A DNA stretch of 64,000 bases, taken from contig NC_016946.1 of the NCBI RefSeq assembly GCF_000277125.1, forward strand, positions 62,001 through 126,000, read 5' to 3'. Positions 53,573 to 64,000 of this stretch are shown piece by piece. Numbering within the stretch: position 1 is the stretch's first letter; the number at the start of each line of letters is the position of its first letter. Source of the stretch: Mycobacterium intracellulare ATCC 13950. Lineage in GTDB: Bacteria; Actinomycetota; Actinomycetes; Mycobacteriales; Mycobacteriaceae. Below the pieces are notes generated by a model. That model searched no databases and was not told the origin of the DNA. It saw nothing but the letters and a program-made list of their open reading frames with translations. A program made the position numbers and the translations under genes.

Positions 53573-54819
53573 TCGACACCCTCGCTCGAATCATCGTCGC
53601 CGCGGTCCGAGCCGGCCACCGCCAGCGCGCCTGGCTGTCCGGCCTCGCCTTGGTGCTCACCCTCGTGGTCGGCCTGGCCTACCTGGCGATCGGCGCACTG
53701 CGCATCAATCCGCTGGACTCCACCTTCCAGGTCACGATCCGGCTGCCCGAATCCGGCGGGTTGCTGGCCAACCAGGACGTCTCCGTCCGCGGGATCCGGG
53801 TCGGGCGGATTCAGTCGCTGCGACCCACACCCACCGGTGTCGAGGTGATCGCAAACATCAACGCGAACAACAAGATTCCCGCTGTCAGCCCGGTGCGGGT
53901 GTCCGGACTCTCGCCCGCCGGCGAACAGTACATCGATTTCGAGCCCGCCTCCAACAGCGGACCGTTCCTGTCGAACGGCAGCGTGATCGGCCCACAGCGG
54001 ACCACGACTCCCATCCCGCTGTCCCAGGTGCTGGCCGACGCCGATGGGATGCTCGCCCAAGCCGACCCGAAGAAGCTCGAAATCGTGAAGCGCGAACTGA
54101 GTTTGAGCAAGGAGGGCCCGCAAAAGCTCACCGACATCATCGACGGTTCGACGTTCCTGCTCTCCACGATGGACCCGGTGCTGCCGCAGACCGTCAGCAT
54201 GCTCAAGACCAGTCGCGTCGTCCTGACCACCCTCTCCGACAAGAATGCCGGGCTCGCGGTCGCCGCACGCAATGTCGGCGACCTCATGACCGGTGTGAAC
54301 AAAATGGACCGCGGCTATCGCAAATTCGTCGACCAGACACCGCACGCGATGTCGTCGGTGGACAACCTGTTCGACGACAACTCCGACACCATGGTCGGGC
54401 TGCTGGCCAACCTGGTGACCACCGCGCGGATCATCTATGTCCGGGTTCCTGCCTTGAACGCGGTCTTCCCGAACTACCGGGGGTCCACGCTCGAGGCCCT
54501 GATGACGACCATGCACGAGCACGGGCTGTGGGCGACCGCCGACATCTACCCGCGCTACACCTGTGACTACGGCACCCCGCGCCGGCCGTCGTCGTCGGCG
54601 GACTACCCCGAACCGTTCCTGTACACCTATTGCCGCGACGACGATCCCCAGGTGTTGATCCGCGGCGCCAAGAACGCCCCCCGGCCGGGCGGCGACGACA
54701 CCGCGGGCCCCCCGGCCGGCGCCGACCTCGGCCAAACCGCGGATCCAACGCCCAAGGGCCGGTTCACCATTCCCACGCCGTACGGCGGACCGGTGCTGCC
54801 GATCGAACCACCCCACTGA
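53569..54819 (+). CDS. mceF: MceF-family protein
   Basis: A protein of 416 residues: helix near 22-45 (WLSGLALVLTLVVGLAYLAI), MCE domain (SGGLLANQDVSVRGIRVGRI), helical body, and two Cys (YTCDYG, YTYCRDD) before a Pro-rich tail. Last of the six tube subunits. Confidence 0.95.
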   Translation: MIDTLARIIVAAVRAGHRQRAWLSGLALVLTLVVGLAYLAIGALRINPLDSTFQVTIRLPESGGLLANQDVSVRGIRVGRIQSLRPTPTGVEVIANINANNKIPAVSPVRVSGLSPAGEQYIDFEPASNSGPFLSNGSVIGPQRTTTPIPLSQVLADADGMLAQADPKKLEIVKRELSLSKEGPQKLTDIIDGSTFLLSTMDPVLPQTVSMLKTSRVVLTTLSDKNAGLAVAARNVGDLMTGVNKMDRGYRKFVDQTPHAMSSVDNLFDDNSDTMVGLLANLVTTARIIYVRVPALNAVFPNYRGSTLEALMTTMHEHGLWATADIYPRYTCDYGTPRRPSSSADYPEPFLYTYCRDDDPQVLIRGAKNAPRPGGDDTAGPPAGADLGQTADPTPKGRFTIPTPYGGPVLPIEPPH

Positions 54820-54850
54820 CCTACCGACGCCCAGACCTCGAGGAGAAACC

Positions 54851-55444
54851 GTGACCGTGACCGCCGACCAAGAATGCGACACCACCGAGGACATCGAGAA
54901 GCCGCCCGACGACGGCGAAGACGCGTCGGATGCCGGGGAGAAGGGCCCGAAAACCGCGGCGCGCCAGTGGAAAAGGTACGCCGGCGTCGCCGTGGTGGCC
55001 GCCGTCTACCTGGGCGCATTCGGCCTTGCGGGCGGGCTGGGCTGGAAGCTGTGGGATGAGCACACGGTGACTCAGGCCGGGCAGGCGGCCCAGCGAACCG
55101 CGATCGATTATGCCCAGGTGCTGACCAGCATCGACTCCAACCAGGTCGACCAGAACTTCTCCGCCGTACTCGACGGCGCCACAGGGGAATTCAAGGACAC
55201 CTACACCAAGGCCAGCGTGCAGCTTCGGCAGCTGCTGGTCGACAACAAGGCCACCGCGCACGGCACGGTCGTCGACTCCGCGATCGAATCCCTGAGCAAA
55301 ACCAGGGTGGTGGTGTTGTTGATGGTCGACCAGACGGTCAGCAATGCCGTGCGTCCCGACGGCCGCGTCGACCGGAGTCGGATGAAGATCACGATGGACA
55401 ATGTCGGCGGCCATTGGCTGGCCAGCAAAGTCGAACTCCCCTAG
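54851..55444 (+). CDS. Mce-associated membrane protein (paralogue of 44169)
   Basis: A protein of 197 residues from GTG 54851 behind GAGGAGAAACC. Acidic N-tail, membrane helix near 45-65 (YAGVAVVAAVYLGAFGLAGG) and a periplasmic domain with SIDSNQVDQNFSAVLDGATG and the ending WLASKVELP, matching the protein at 44169-44870 almost block for block. Follows mceF by 31 bp. Confidence 0.9.
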   Translation: MTVTADQECDTTEDIEKPPDDGEDASDAGEKGPKTAARQWKRYAGVAVVAAVYLGAFGLAGGLGWKLWDEHTVTQAGQAAQRTAIDYAQVLTSIDSNQVDQNFSAVLDGATGEFKDTYTKASVQLRQLLVDNKATAHGTVVDSAIESLSKTRVVVLLMVDQTVSNAVRPDGRVDRSRMKITMDNVGGHWLASKVELP

Positions 55445-55456
55445 GGCGTTTCGGTC

Positions 55457-56254
55457 ATGCGGATTATCCGGCTCTCGGCCAGTGTCGCGGCGGTGGCCGC
55501 GGCGGTGGCCACGGCGGTGTTGACCGCGCCGCCGGCGTCGGCGTCGGCGCAGTCGTTTTGCGGCGACCTCGGCGGCGACTGGGACGGACAGTACTGCCAC
55601 GCCTCGGTGACATCCGAGCGAAAAGCCGTGCGCGACATCAAGATGGCCCTGCCGGGCGATCTGGTCGAAAACCCGACCAGCGGCCCCGCGATCCGCGAGT
55701 ACCTGCACACCCTGATGAACAACTGGCGCGCGAAGGGCGCCTCGATGGTCCAAGACAGCTGGGGCGAGGAGAACTTCCAAGTCTTCTCGCATGGGCGCGC
55801 GCTCAGCGTGGCCTTCCACGAGGACTACCACGCCGACGGGCCGTCGTTCAACAACGCCTATCGCACGTTCACCTTCGACATGGCGTCCGGACGGCCGCTG
55901 CAGCTGGCTGACATCACCAAACCCGGTGTCGCCCCGCTGACCGCTATCCCTCCGTTGGCCGAACCCTTCATTCAGGAGGCGCTCGACCGCGCCGCGTGGC
56001 AACACACCCCGGGGACATATCCGTTCACCGTCGACCGCTGGACACCGGACAACGTGTTCTCCGGGGGCTACAAGGCGTGGGCGCTCACGCCCGACGAGCT
56101 GATTCTCTACATGCCGGACTACCCGGTCGGGCACGACTCCCCGATCCAGTACGGGCAGTCCCAGCAATGGTTTATGGACGGAGGCACCGTTGAGCCACAC
56201 ATCCCGCTCAGCGCGCTCAGCCCGGTGCTGCGGCCGGAATTCGGCGGGGCGTAA
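55457..56254 (+). CDS. Secreted DUF3298/MPT64-like protein
   Basis: A protein of 265 residues with a signal peptide cut near ASA (about 29). It resembles mycobacterial MPT64/RsiV-type DUF3298 proteins: NNAYRTFTFDMASGRPLQLA, DLFxP-like turn, ALTPDELILYMPDYPVGHDS and a late HIPLSALSPVLRPEF. Two Cys (SFCGD, QYCHA) near the mature N-terminus. Function of these secreted proteins is unknown; last structural gene of the Mce operon. Confidence 0.8.
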   Translation: MRIIRLSASVAAVAAAVATAVLTAPPASASAQSFCGDLGGDWDGQYCHASVTSERKAVRDIKMALPGDLVENPTSGPAIREYLHTLMNNWRAKGASMVQDSWGEENFQVFSHGRALSVAFHEDYHADGPSFNNAYRTFTFDMASGRPLQLADITKPGVAPLTAIPPLAEPFIQEALDRAAWQHTPGTYPFTVDRWTPDNVFSGGYKAWALTPDELILYMPDYPVGHDSPIQYGQSQQWFMDGGTVEPHIPLSALSPVLRPEFGGA

Positions 56255-56383
56255 CGGGGTTAGACGTCCAATGACCTCGCGTACGACGCTGCGCCCGGCC
56301 GGGCGGCCCCACCTTGCCGTCCCCACAAAACCGGCGGTCCACCGATCGCCCGATCAGCCGCCGCTGCGGCTACGGTGATCTGT

Positions 56384-57643
56384 ATGCCATCGGCTAGCCG
56401 CTCGTCTGCGGATCACGTCAAGCGGCGCCCGAAGGACCGCAAGATCCAGATCGCCCGCGCCGCCACCGATGCCTTCAGCGAGCTCGGCTACCACGCCGTC
56501 AGCATGGAGAACATCGCGGCGAGGGTCGGGATTTCCGCGGCCGCGCTGTACCGGCATTCGCAAGGCAAATACGACCTGTTCCGCGATGTCGTCTTGGCGC
56601 TGGGCCAGCAACTGGTCGACGCGACGGCGTTCGCCGACGACGTGCCCGCCGACGCCGATCCCGAAAAGGTCCTCAGCGCGCTCACCCGTGCGCTGATCGA
56701 CACCACCATCGTCAACCGCACCACCGGCGGGCTGTATCGGTGGGAAGGCCGCTATCTGCGCGGGGACGACCAACGCGCTTCGGCGGAGCAGATCAAGCGG
56801 ATCAACCGGCGCCTGCAGCGGCCGTTGGTCAGGCTGCGCCCCAAACTCACATCGCGGCAACGCTGGTTGCTGTCGGCGGCCACGTTGAGCGTCATCGGCA
56901 GTATCACCGACCATCGGTCCCGCCTCGGCAACGCGGAGATCCGGGCAGCGCTCACCGATATCGCGACCGCGGTGTTGCACGCCGAGTTGCCGGCGCAGCA
57001 CCCACGCGGCTCCGAACCGCTGCGGACGTCGACGCTGACCAGCGCCGCGGGCAGCTACGAGCTGCTGCTCCATGAGTCGATGCGCCTGTTCAACGAGCGC
57101 GGTTACCGCGAGACCGGGATGGAGGACATCGCCGCCGCGGTGGGCATACCGGTTGCCAGCATCTACCAATACTTTCCGGGGAAGGCCGCCATCTTGGCGG
57201 TCTACTACCGGCGCGCCGCCGACCAACTCTCCGGCGACCTGTCCAGCATCCTGGCCACCAGCGACGATCCGGAGCAGGCACTCGCCCGGCTCATCGACGC
57301 CTATGTGACCCGGTCCTTCGCCAACCCCGAGCTCGCGTGCGTCTATTACACCGAGCGTCACAACCTGCCCGAGTCAGATGCGGTGCTGCTCTACAACATT
57401 CAGCGCTCGACCGTCGAATCCTGGGCCCGGTTGGCCGTCGCGGCAAGACCGGAACTCACCCTGGGACGCGCGCGGTACGCCGTGCACGCCGCGTTCGCGC
57501 TCGCGGTGGACATCGGGCGACTCGTGTACCCCGACACCAGTCAGTCCGCCACACTCACGGTTCGTCGCCTGATGGAAGTGACGGTGCTGGGGCGGCCGGC
57601 CGCGTCGCCCGACGCGGTCGGCGAGATCCGACAACGTCGCTGA
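56384..57643 (+). CDS. Double TetR regulator, Mce3R-like
   Basis: A protein of 419 residues (ATG 56384) made of two TetR units in tandem. The first helix-turn-helix is near 22-68 (RRPKDRKIQIARAATDAFSE, then IAARVGISAAALYRH); the second near 226-272 (LLLHESMRLFNERGYRETGM, then IAAAVGIPVASIYQYF). The M. tuberculosis Mce3R is the same length and plan and starts with a similar RRPKDRK. So this is probably the local repressor of the Mce operon, acting as a monomer with two DNA-binding heads. Lies 129 bp after the operon in the same direction. Confidence 0.88.
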   Translation: MPSASRSSADHVKRRPKDRKIQIARAATDAFSELGYHAVSMENIAARVGISAAALYRHSQGKYDLFRDVVLALGQQLVDATAFADDVPADADPEKVLSALTRALIDTTIVNRTTGGLYRWEGRYLRGDDQRASAEQIKRINRRLQRPLVRLRPKLTSRQRWLLSAATLSVIGSITDHRSRLGNAEIRAALTDIATAVLHAELPAQHPRGSEPLRTSTLTSAAGSYELLLHESMRLFNERGYRETGMEDIAAAVGIPVASIYQYFPGKAAILAVYYRRAADQLSGDLSSILATSDDPEQALARLIDAYVTRSFANPELACVYYTERHNLPESDAVLLYNIQRSTVESWARLAVAARPELTLGRARYAVHAAFALAVDIGRLVYPDTSQSATLTVRRLMEVTVLGRPAASPDAVGEIRQRR

Positions 57644-57914
57644 AAGACAATTCACTCCGAAGAACCGCGCTGCACTTGCTGTGATGCGTGCGCAGCGACC
57701 GACGAGTCGGTGGTACTGAACGTGCTGTTGCAGCAGCATATCTCCGCGTAAAGTCGCCATGCCGATCACCGCCGGCCGTTCCCCTGCACTACCAAAACGT
57801 GCGAATAGGGATTAACATATTCAGCGTCTAGTCCGCGCGCCGGAATGTGGTGGTCCTCATCGCTTGGTGTGGGCCGGCGGCAATTCCGGCGGCGCCCGCG
57901 CGAAAGGGACGCTC

Positions 57915-58139
57915 ATGCTCGCCAGACTCCGCAAGCTCCTCGAGTATCAGTTGAGCATCGCCGAACTGCTGGGACTGGGCATCCTGCTGGGTACGCCGTA
58001 CCTGATCGTCGGCGTGATCTGGTCGAGCACCCACACGGCGCATCTGCACGACATGCACGGCGTCGATTTGGTGGTGTCGTTCCTCGGCTCGATCGTGTCC
58101 TGGCCGGTGCTGCTTTTCGCCAACGTGTGCATGACCTAG
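57915..58139 (+). CDS. Small two-helix membrane protein
   Basis: A protein of 74 residues from ATG 57915, preceded by AAAGGGA. Two helices: AELLGLGILLGTPYLIVGVI and a second in LVVSFLGSIVSWPVLLFANV. Function unknown. A second small membrane gene starts 12 bp later, so they likely form an operon and perhaps a complex. The 271 bp before it hold no gene. Confidence 0.75.
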   Translation: MLARLRKLLEYQLSIAELLGLGILLGTPYLIVGVIWSSTHTAHLHDMHGVDLVVSFLGSIVSWPVLLFANVCMT

Positions 58140-58151
58140 GGGCTCAGGGGG

Positions 58152-58523
58152 ATGGTCACCCGCGGACCGCTCATTGTCTTCGCGGCGGTGGTGTTCTTGG
58201 CCGGCGGACTTTTCGCGCTCCGGTTCCCGGTTTTCATCGAGGCCTACGACCAGTTCGGTTGGCAAGTCAAATGCGGCAGCGGTTTTACCACCGATCTGAC
58301 CCAGGCCTCCAATGCGGAGAAGAAGCCGCCCGGCCAAAAGGCAAGCGCCGGTGCGCCGCACGCGGCGGGCAACAACTACGTGCGCCAGTGCAATAACGCG
58401 CTGATGGCCCGGCGCGCGTGGGCGATCCCCGCGGCCGCCCTCGGGGGCCTGACCCTGACCTGGGTGGCGGCCGCGGCGCTCGCCCACGATCGTCGAGCCC
58501 GCATCGAGCACAGCGAAGGCTGA
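58152..58523 (+). CDS. Small membrane protein with two helices
   Basis: A protein of 123 residues: N-terminal helix LIVFAAVVFLAGGLFALRF, an extracytoplasmic loop with two Cys (VKCGSGF, RQCNNAL), then helix IPAAALGGLTLTWVAAAALA. Loop cysteines may pair. Family not recognised; seen as a conserved pattern in mycobacteria together with the preceding 74-residue protein. Confidence 0.75.
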   Translation: MVTRGPLIVFAAVVFLAGGLFALRFPVFIEAYDQFGWQVKCGSGFTTDLTQASNAEKKPPGQKASAGAPHAAGNNYVRQCNNALMARRAWAIPAAALGGLTLTWVAAAALAHDRRARIEHSEG

Positions 58524-58576
58524 TCGACAATAATCGGGATCCGAAAACGCTTGGTAATCAACAGTTGTCGGTGAGC

Positions 58577-58744
58577 CTATCGCGTGCTCTCGTCGGGGGT
58601 GTCATGCCGCGACTGGTGCAAACCCGGCGCGTTGGGGTCTTCGTGCTGGTGCTCGAGCTGTTCCTGCAGTTTGCGTTGTTCCTCGGTTGTCTTCCGCGCG
58701 TCCTGGGGCGCAGCGGGCGAGTCGGCGTTGACTTCCTGATCCAC
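58577..58744 (-). CDS. Small acidic helical protein (55 aa)
   Basis: GTG 58744 opens 55 codons behind a very good GGAGGAG site with 6-base spacing. The product is hydrophilic and acidic, with a helical centre TTEEQRKLQEQLEHQHED and an unstructured DTPDESTR end. Other frames here have worse codon use. Function unknown; I do not recognise a family. Confidence 0.6.
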   Translation of the reverse strand: MDQEVNADSPAAPQDARKTTEEQRKLQEQLEHQHEDPNAPGLHQSRHDTPDESTR

Positions 58745-58811
58745 CGGGATCTCCTCCGAACGTCTGCGATGGCTCCTGTCAGGGTCGCCCGAATCGCACG
58801 CGTCGAAACAC

Positions 58812-59597
58812 TCAATACCGTTTGACCACGGCGCGCGGGGCGGTTCGCCAGGTTCTGCCGCCCCCGTCCCGACCGCGCGGCGGCTCGAGAAGCAGGACGG
58901 CCAGTCCGTCGAGCAGCACCGGGCGCACCCAGTCGCCCAGTTCGATCACCTCGCCGGGTGTCGGCTGGCGGTGCAGGTCGTCGCGGGCGAGATCGATCGG
59001 TGTCAGGGTGCGGACGGTGTCGAGCGTGGCGTGATGGGGCAGCTTGCGGATGCCGGGCAGGGTGATGAACAGGCCGTCGTTGCCGGACAGGTGCAGTCCG
59101 ATCGCCGCCAGCGCGCCGGTCATGCCCTCATGGGTGCCGCCGTGTCCCGACAGATGCACCCCGAGCGCCGGGCCGAGTTCGCGGGCTTCGCTGGGATGCA
59201 ACACCTCTCGTTTGGCGCGGCGACCGAACTCGATGAGTGGCGCTGCGTCGTCGAGATCCCCCGGAATGACGACGGCGAGGCCGGGGTCGGCGTCGGGTGG
59301 GCAGACCCGTTCCAGGAATCGCCCGGCGAGTTCGATGATTTCGCCTCGTGCCCCGTGGGGGTCGCCGTCGGCGCTGCGCCAGGCCAGGCAGGCGCTCGAA
59401 TTGTGGGACGTATAGGGGATCCGGTCGTCGACGAGCAGCTGGTGACGGGTGGCGCCGGCGGGGGCGCCGAGGCCCGCCGCCGCCAACTCGCGAAGCAGCG
59501 CGCGGGCGCGCCGACCGGTGCCGGGTGTGTAGGCGTTGTCGGTGTCGTCGATGCCGACGAGCAGGTCCACACCGGCGAGCGCGACAGCTTCGGTCAT
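58812..59597 (-). CDS. TiaS-like / DUF1743-related protein
   Basis: A protein of 261 residues from ATG 59597. The N-terminal GIDDTDNAYTPGTG resembles the GIDDTDS motif of the archaeal tRNA-Ile agmatinylcytidine synthase family (TiaS N-domain), and SHNSSACLAW follows. The tRNA-binding domains of TiaS are missing, so the function must differ. The start ATG overlaps the stop of the upstream lipoprotein gene (ATGA). Confidence 0.65.
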   Translation of the reverse strand: MTEAVALAGVDLLVGIDDTDNAYTPGTGRRARALLRELAAAGLGAPAGATRHQLLVDDRIPYTSHNSSACLAWRSADGDPHGARGEIIELAGRFLERVCPPDADPGLAVVIPGDLDDAAPLIEFGRRAKREVLHPSEARELGPALGVHLSGHGGTHEGMTGALAAIGLHLSGNDGLFITLPGIRKLPHHATLDTVRTLTPIDLARDDLHRQPTPGEVIELGDWVRPVLLDGLAVLLLEPPRGRDGGGRTWRTAPRAVVKRY

Positions 59598-60019
59598 GGG
59601 TTGACCACCAGGGCGGTGACATCGCGAACCCATTGATCGCGGCTGAGCCGCGCGCCCGTCAGCTTGAGCGTGTTGCGTTTGGTGAAGCTGAGGATGGTCT
59701 GATCGTCGAGCGCGGCGGCGATCAGCGTCTGGGCCGGGTCACGCCCCTCGACCCGGACCCGGGTGGCGTCGGCCGCGCCCGCCGCGTTGAGAATCGAGCG
59801 CACGCTGGGCCCCTTCTGGGCCTGTGCTCCGTGCGATTGCGGCGTGGTGATCTCCACCTGGGGGAGCTGCTGCAGCTGCGCGATGGTGAACTGGTCGAGG
59901 ACGCGGTGGTTGTCCTGGACGACGAGCCGGTTGTCGGTCCCGGAGGGGCCGCACGCCGCGATCCCAGCGCTGACGGCCAGGACCGCGACTGCCCGAAGCG
60001 ACGGCGTATAGCTGCGCAT
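59594..60019 (-). CDS. Lipoprotein with molybdopterin-oxidoreductase-like fold
   Basis: A protein of 141 residues with lipobox SAGIAAC (lipid Cys near 23). The mature part FTIAQLQQLPQVEITTPQSH, then GPSVRSILNAAG, resembles the short sulfite-oxidase-like domain in Oxidored_molyb proteins, but lacks the Cys that would bind molybdenum. Perhaps a ligand-binding or partner protein. First gene of a two-gene leftward operon. Confidence 0.7.
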   Translation of the reverse strand: MRSYTPSLRAVAVLAVSAGIAACGPSGTDNRLVVQDNHRVLDQFTIAQLQQLPQVEITTPQSHGAQAQKGPSVRSILNAAGAADATRVRVEGRDPAQTLIAAALDDQTILSFTKRNTLKLTGARLSRDQWVRDVTALVVNP

Positions 60020-60090
60020 TTTCGGATCCTATCCTGTGAATACGCCGCAAATGAGGGTCAGGGTAGCTGCTCGCAATTTATGCTTTCCGG

Positions 60091-60636
60091 ATGACCGTGA
60101 TGCAACGCCCCGCGGCCGGCTTCATGGCCGCCCGCGAGGCGGTGTTCCCCCTGCTTGCCGCCGCCACGATCGTCGCCTCCACCGATGTCCGGATCCCGCT
60201 GGGCCTGCCCGGGCACCGTGGATTGGTCTGGCTGACCCTCTTGGTGGCGGTGGCGCTGGTAACCGTCCGGCGCGAGACGGTACTCGTGGTCGGGGCGGCC
60301 TCCACGGTGGCGACGTTGCCGATGCACGGGTGGGGCGACCCGTTGTGGAGTAGTCGCTATGTGGCCGCGGCGGCGTTGCTGTACACCGCCGCCGCGCTGC
60401 CGGCGGTGCGGGTGCGGCGATGGTTGTTGGCGCCAGCCGCCGCCCCGATTCATCTTGTCGCACTGGCCAGTTCGGTGTTCGGCCTGCGCGCCGGCGGTCA
60501 TGTGTCGACCTGGGTGTCGAGCGGGCTGCTCGAAAAGGCCGGCTGGCATCTGGTTTTCGGATTGTCAGCCGGTCTGCTCGCCTGGGTGGCGGCGATGTTC
60601 ATGGGCAGAAACCGATGTGAGGAGTGGCCGCTATGA
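60091..60636 (+). CDS. Integral membrane protein before PE/PPE
   Basis: A protein of 181 residues with about five helices ([78 protein letters not shown]). No recognised motif. Its stop overlaps the PE ATG (ATGA), so it is part of the PE/PPE operon; this is unusual and may point to an ESX-linked role. Confidence 0.75.
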   Translation: MTVMQRPAAGFMAAREAVFPLLAAATIVASTDVRIPLGLPGHRGLVWLTLLVAVALVTVRRETVLVVGAASTVATLPMHGWGDPLWSSRYVAAAALLYTAAALPAVRVRRWLLAPAAAPIHLVALASSVFGLRAGGHVSTWVSSGLLEKAGWHLVFGLSAGLLAWVAAMFMGRNRCEEWPL

Positions 60637-60941
60637 CGCTACGAGTCCTTCCCGAGGGCCTGGCCGCGACGAGCGCGGCGGTGGAGGCCATCACCGCCCA
60701 GCTCGCGGCCGCACACGCGGCCGCCGCCCCGGTGGTCTCGGCGGTGGTTCCACCGGCGGCCGATCCGGTATCGCTCGGAGCCGCCGCGGTTTTCAGCGGC
60801 AGGGGCAGCCAGCATACGGCCGCGGCGGCCAAGGGCGTCGAGGTGTTGGGCCGGGCCGGGCTGGGTGTGAGCCTCGCGGGCGTCGGTTACGCCGCCCAGG
60901 ACGCGGCGGACGCGGCGACGTACCTGGGGGCAGGCGGCTGA
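60633..60941 (+). CDS. PE-family protein
   Basis: A protein of 102 residues, a full PE domain without extension. The PE motif is at residues 7-8 in [15 protein letters not shown], with the late YAAQD forming the YxxxD export signal for type VII secretion. It should pair with the PPE protein 2 bp downstream. ATG 60633 chosen over a start 9 bases earlier because it overlaps the preceding stop. Confidence 0.9.
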   Translation: MTLRVLPEGLAATSAAVEAITAQLAAAHAAAAPVVSAVVPPAADPVSLGAAAVFSGRGSQHTAAAAKGVEVLGRAGLGVSLAGVGYAAQDAADAATYLGAGG

Positions 60942-60943
60942 CG

Positions 60944-62563
60944 ATGACCGCTCCGGTATGGATGGCGCTGCCCCCCGAGGTGCATTCGACGTTGCTGAGC
61001 AGTGGTCCCGGGCCGGGCCCGCTGCTCGCCGCGGCGGGCACCTGGGCCGCCCTGAGCTCCCAATACCAGTCGGCGGCAACGGAATTGACGGCGGTACTGA
61101 CCGGATCGGCCGGGGTGTGGGATGGCCCGACCGCGGAAACTTATGTCGCCGCGCACATGCCGTACCTGGCCTGGCTGGAGCTGGCCGGCACGCTGAGCGC
61201 CGAGGCGGCCGCCCAACATCAGGGGGTGGCCACCGCTTACACGGCCGCCCTGGCCGCGATGCCGACGCTGCCCGAGTTGGCCGCCAACCATGCCATGCAC
61301 GCCGCCTTGGTGGCAACGAATTTCTTTGGGGTCAATACGATTCCGATTGCGCTCAACGAGGCCGACTACGCGCGGATGTGGACCCAGGCGGCCACCACGA
61401 TGAGCACCTATCAGGTCACGACCGAAGCCGTGCAATTGACCAGCGGCGCCGGGTCGGGCGGTGGCAAGGGGACCGGCACTGGAACCGGGGCCGGCGCGGG
61501 GACCGGCACCGGGACCGGAACTGGGGCGGGCGGCGGGACCGGAACTGGGTCAGGCGGCGGCGGCGGGCAGGGGTCGTTCCAATTGCCCACACCCGAAGAG
61601 ATCTGGGAGATGCTCTTCGGGCCCGACGGCGAAAAGATCCCCGGCCAGGGACAGCCGAACTGGAGCCCGTCGGAGTATCTGCAGAATCTGGGGAACTTCT
61701 TCAACGGAAACGCCCAGGCGCTGGCGTGGCTTCAGCAGAACGCGTCAGGTCTGCTCAACCCGTCCACATTCCCGGCGCTGATGAATTATTTCATCGCCTG
61801 GCAGACCTTCCGGATCATCAACTGGACGATCAGGACGCTGCGGTTCATCCTCCAGGAGCTGCCGCTGCTGTTGCAGGTCGGCTTGAGCCTGTCCATCACC
61901 AGCCTGGGAGGACTCGCCGGACTGGCGGGTCTGGCGGGGCTGGCCGGGGTGGCTGCGCCGGCCCCGGCGCCCGTCGCCGCCCCGCAACCCGCCGTGGTGG
62001 GGATGCAGCCGCCGCTGGTGTCGGTTGCGCCGGCGATGGCTCCGATGGCCCCGGCCTCACCGGCGGCGCCGGTCACGTCGGTGGCGTCGGCCCCGGCGAC
62101 CACGGTCTCCACCGTCGCGCCGCCCGCGGCGCCCCCCACGCCCCCCGCTCCGGTGACCGGCGCCGAGGGCTTCGGCTACATGGTGGGCGGCCTCGGCCTC
62201 GGCATGGGTTCGAAAGCGCAGAGCCGCACCAGAACCGAGCTACCGGCCGCGCAGGGCGCCGCGGCGCCGGCGCGCGTGAGCGCACCGGAACGGGAGCAGG
62301 CACGGTCGCGGCGCCGCCCGCGTTCGGTCATCGACCCCGGCTACCGGTACGAATTCATCGAGGCCGACGACGATTCCGGCGCGGTGAGCCCGTCCCAGCC
62401 CGTCCGCGCCCTGGCGTCGGACTCCCCTGGTGCGATCGAGGGTTTCACCGGGACGCTGCCCAAGCCCGGCGTGCGGGCGGGAGGCCTGATCACGTTGGCC
62501 GGCGATCAGCCCGGCGACGGCGCCCGTCTGCCGATGCTGCCGGAGAGCTGGGACGGCCCGTAG
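60944..62563 (+). CDS. PPE-family protein with Gly-Thr linker
   Basis: A protein of 539 residues. The PPE domain (about 1-165) has Pro-Pro-Glu at 10-12 ([12 protein letters not shown]), GVWDG and [20 protein letters not shown] low-complexity Gly/Thr/Ala linker follows (about 168-208), then the helical segment [17 protein letters not shown], a hydrophobic stretch and a Pro/Ala tail. Partner of the PE protein; exported by an ESX system, probably to the surface. The ATG is 2 bp after the PE stop. Confidence 0.9.
   Translation: MTAPVWMALPPEVHSTLLSSGPGPGPLLAAAGTWAALSSQYQSAATELTAVLTGSAGVWDGPTAETYVAAHMPYLAWLELAGTLSAEAAAQHQGVATAYTAALAAMPTLPELAANHAMHAALVATNFFGVNTIPIALNEADYARMWTQAATTMSTYQVTTEAVQLTSGAGSGGGKGTGTGTGAGAGTGTGTGTGAGGGTGTGSGGGGGQGSFQLPTPEEIWEMLFGPDGEKIPGQGQPNWSPSEYLQNLGNFFNGNAQALAWLQQNASGLLNPSTFPALMNYFIAWQTFRIINWTIRTLRFILQELPLLLQVGLSLSITSLGGLAGLAGLAGLAGVAAPAPAPVAAPQPAVVGMQPPLVSVAPAMAPMAPASPAAPVTSVASAPATTVSTVAPPAAPPTPPAPVTGAEGFGYMVGGLGLGMGSKAQSRTRTELPAAQGAAAPARVSAPEREQARSRRRPRSVIDPGYRYEFIEADDDSGAVSPSQPVRALASDSPGAIEGFTGTLPKPGVRAGGLITLAGDQPGDGARLPMLPESWDGP
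61455..61570 (+). repeat. Low-complexity GGNACNGG-type repeat in PPE
   Basis: A degenerate run of 6-bp units (GGNACC/GGNGCG-like) coding for repeated Gly-Thr and Gly-Ala. Such tracts can slip and vary in length between strains, changing the linker without a frameshift when whole units are gained or lost. Confidence 0.7.
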
Positions 62564-62572
62564 GTCGCGCCG

Positions 62573-64000
<1,428 letters not shown>

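Overview
The window is high-GC DNA from a mycobacterium, most likely a slow grower of the M. avium complex type. The evidence is a PE/PPE pair, an Mce operon, MmpS/MmpL pairs, F420/LLM and SnoaL-like enzymes, many GTG starts, and a gene order from 4.8 to 16.7 kb that I recognise from the M. tuberculosis chromosome (ino1-padR-Rv0048c-Rv0049-ponA1-Rv0051-Rv0052-rpsF-ssb-rpsR1-rplI-dnaB). Species cannot be fixed from the sequence alone. I saw no rRNA, tRNA, CRISPR array, insertion sequence or prophage.

Layout. 1-4.6 kb is a leftward operon (LLM oxidoreductase, sulfotransferase, TIM-barrel isomerase, DUF1214-like protein, alpha/beta hydrolase). 4.7-16.7 kb is the conserved core: inositol-phosphate synthase, cell-wall synthesis (ponA1), the rpsF-ssb-rpsR-rplI operon and an intein-free dnaB. 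16.9-36.9 kb looks accessory: two mmpS-mmpL export modules, a thioredoxin-reductase-like flavoprotein facing a TetR gene, cspA, a metallo-hydrolase, and a small-molecule oxidation locus (NTF2-like protein, three SDRs, a P450) with its own TetR. An Hsp20 with small genes follows. At 36.98 kb the M. tuberculosis-like order resumes with an Rv0063-type FAD oxidase, so about 20 kb sits where M. tuberculosis has Rv0059-Rv0062.

38.5-44.1 kb holds a small zinc-ribbon protein, a Crp paralogue, an alpha/beta hydrolase lacking a normal start codon, a flavoprotein/SnoaL pair, a GNAT enzyme and an M19 dipeptidase. 44.2-57.6 kb is an Mce lipid-import locus: divergent Mce-associated genes, then yrbEA-yrbEB-mceA-F, two more associated genes, and a double TetR protein built like Mce3R. 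57.9-64 kb holds small membrane proteins, a lipoprotein, a PE/PPE pair and two methyltransferases.

The most notable signals are: (i) a repeated operator GCTGTAC-N4-GTACAGC at four promoters of the P450/SDR locus, including that of its TetR gene, which defines a local regulon; (ii) a LexA-box-like site and a DnaA box upstream of dnaB; (iii) a burst of rare codons in dnaB directly after the Walker A motif, in the region where other mycobacteria carry an intein; and (iv) an alpha/beta hydrolase whose only well-placed start is CTG behind a strong ribosome binding site.
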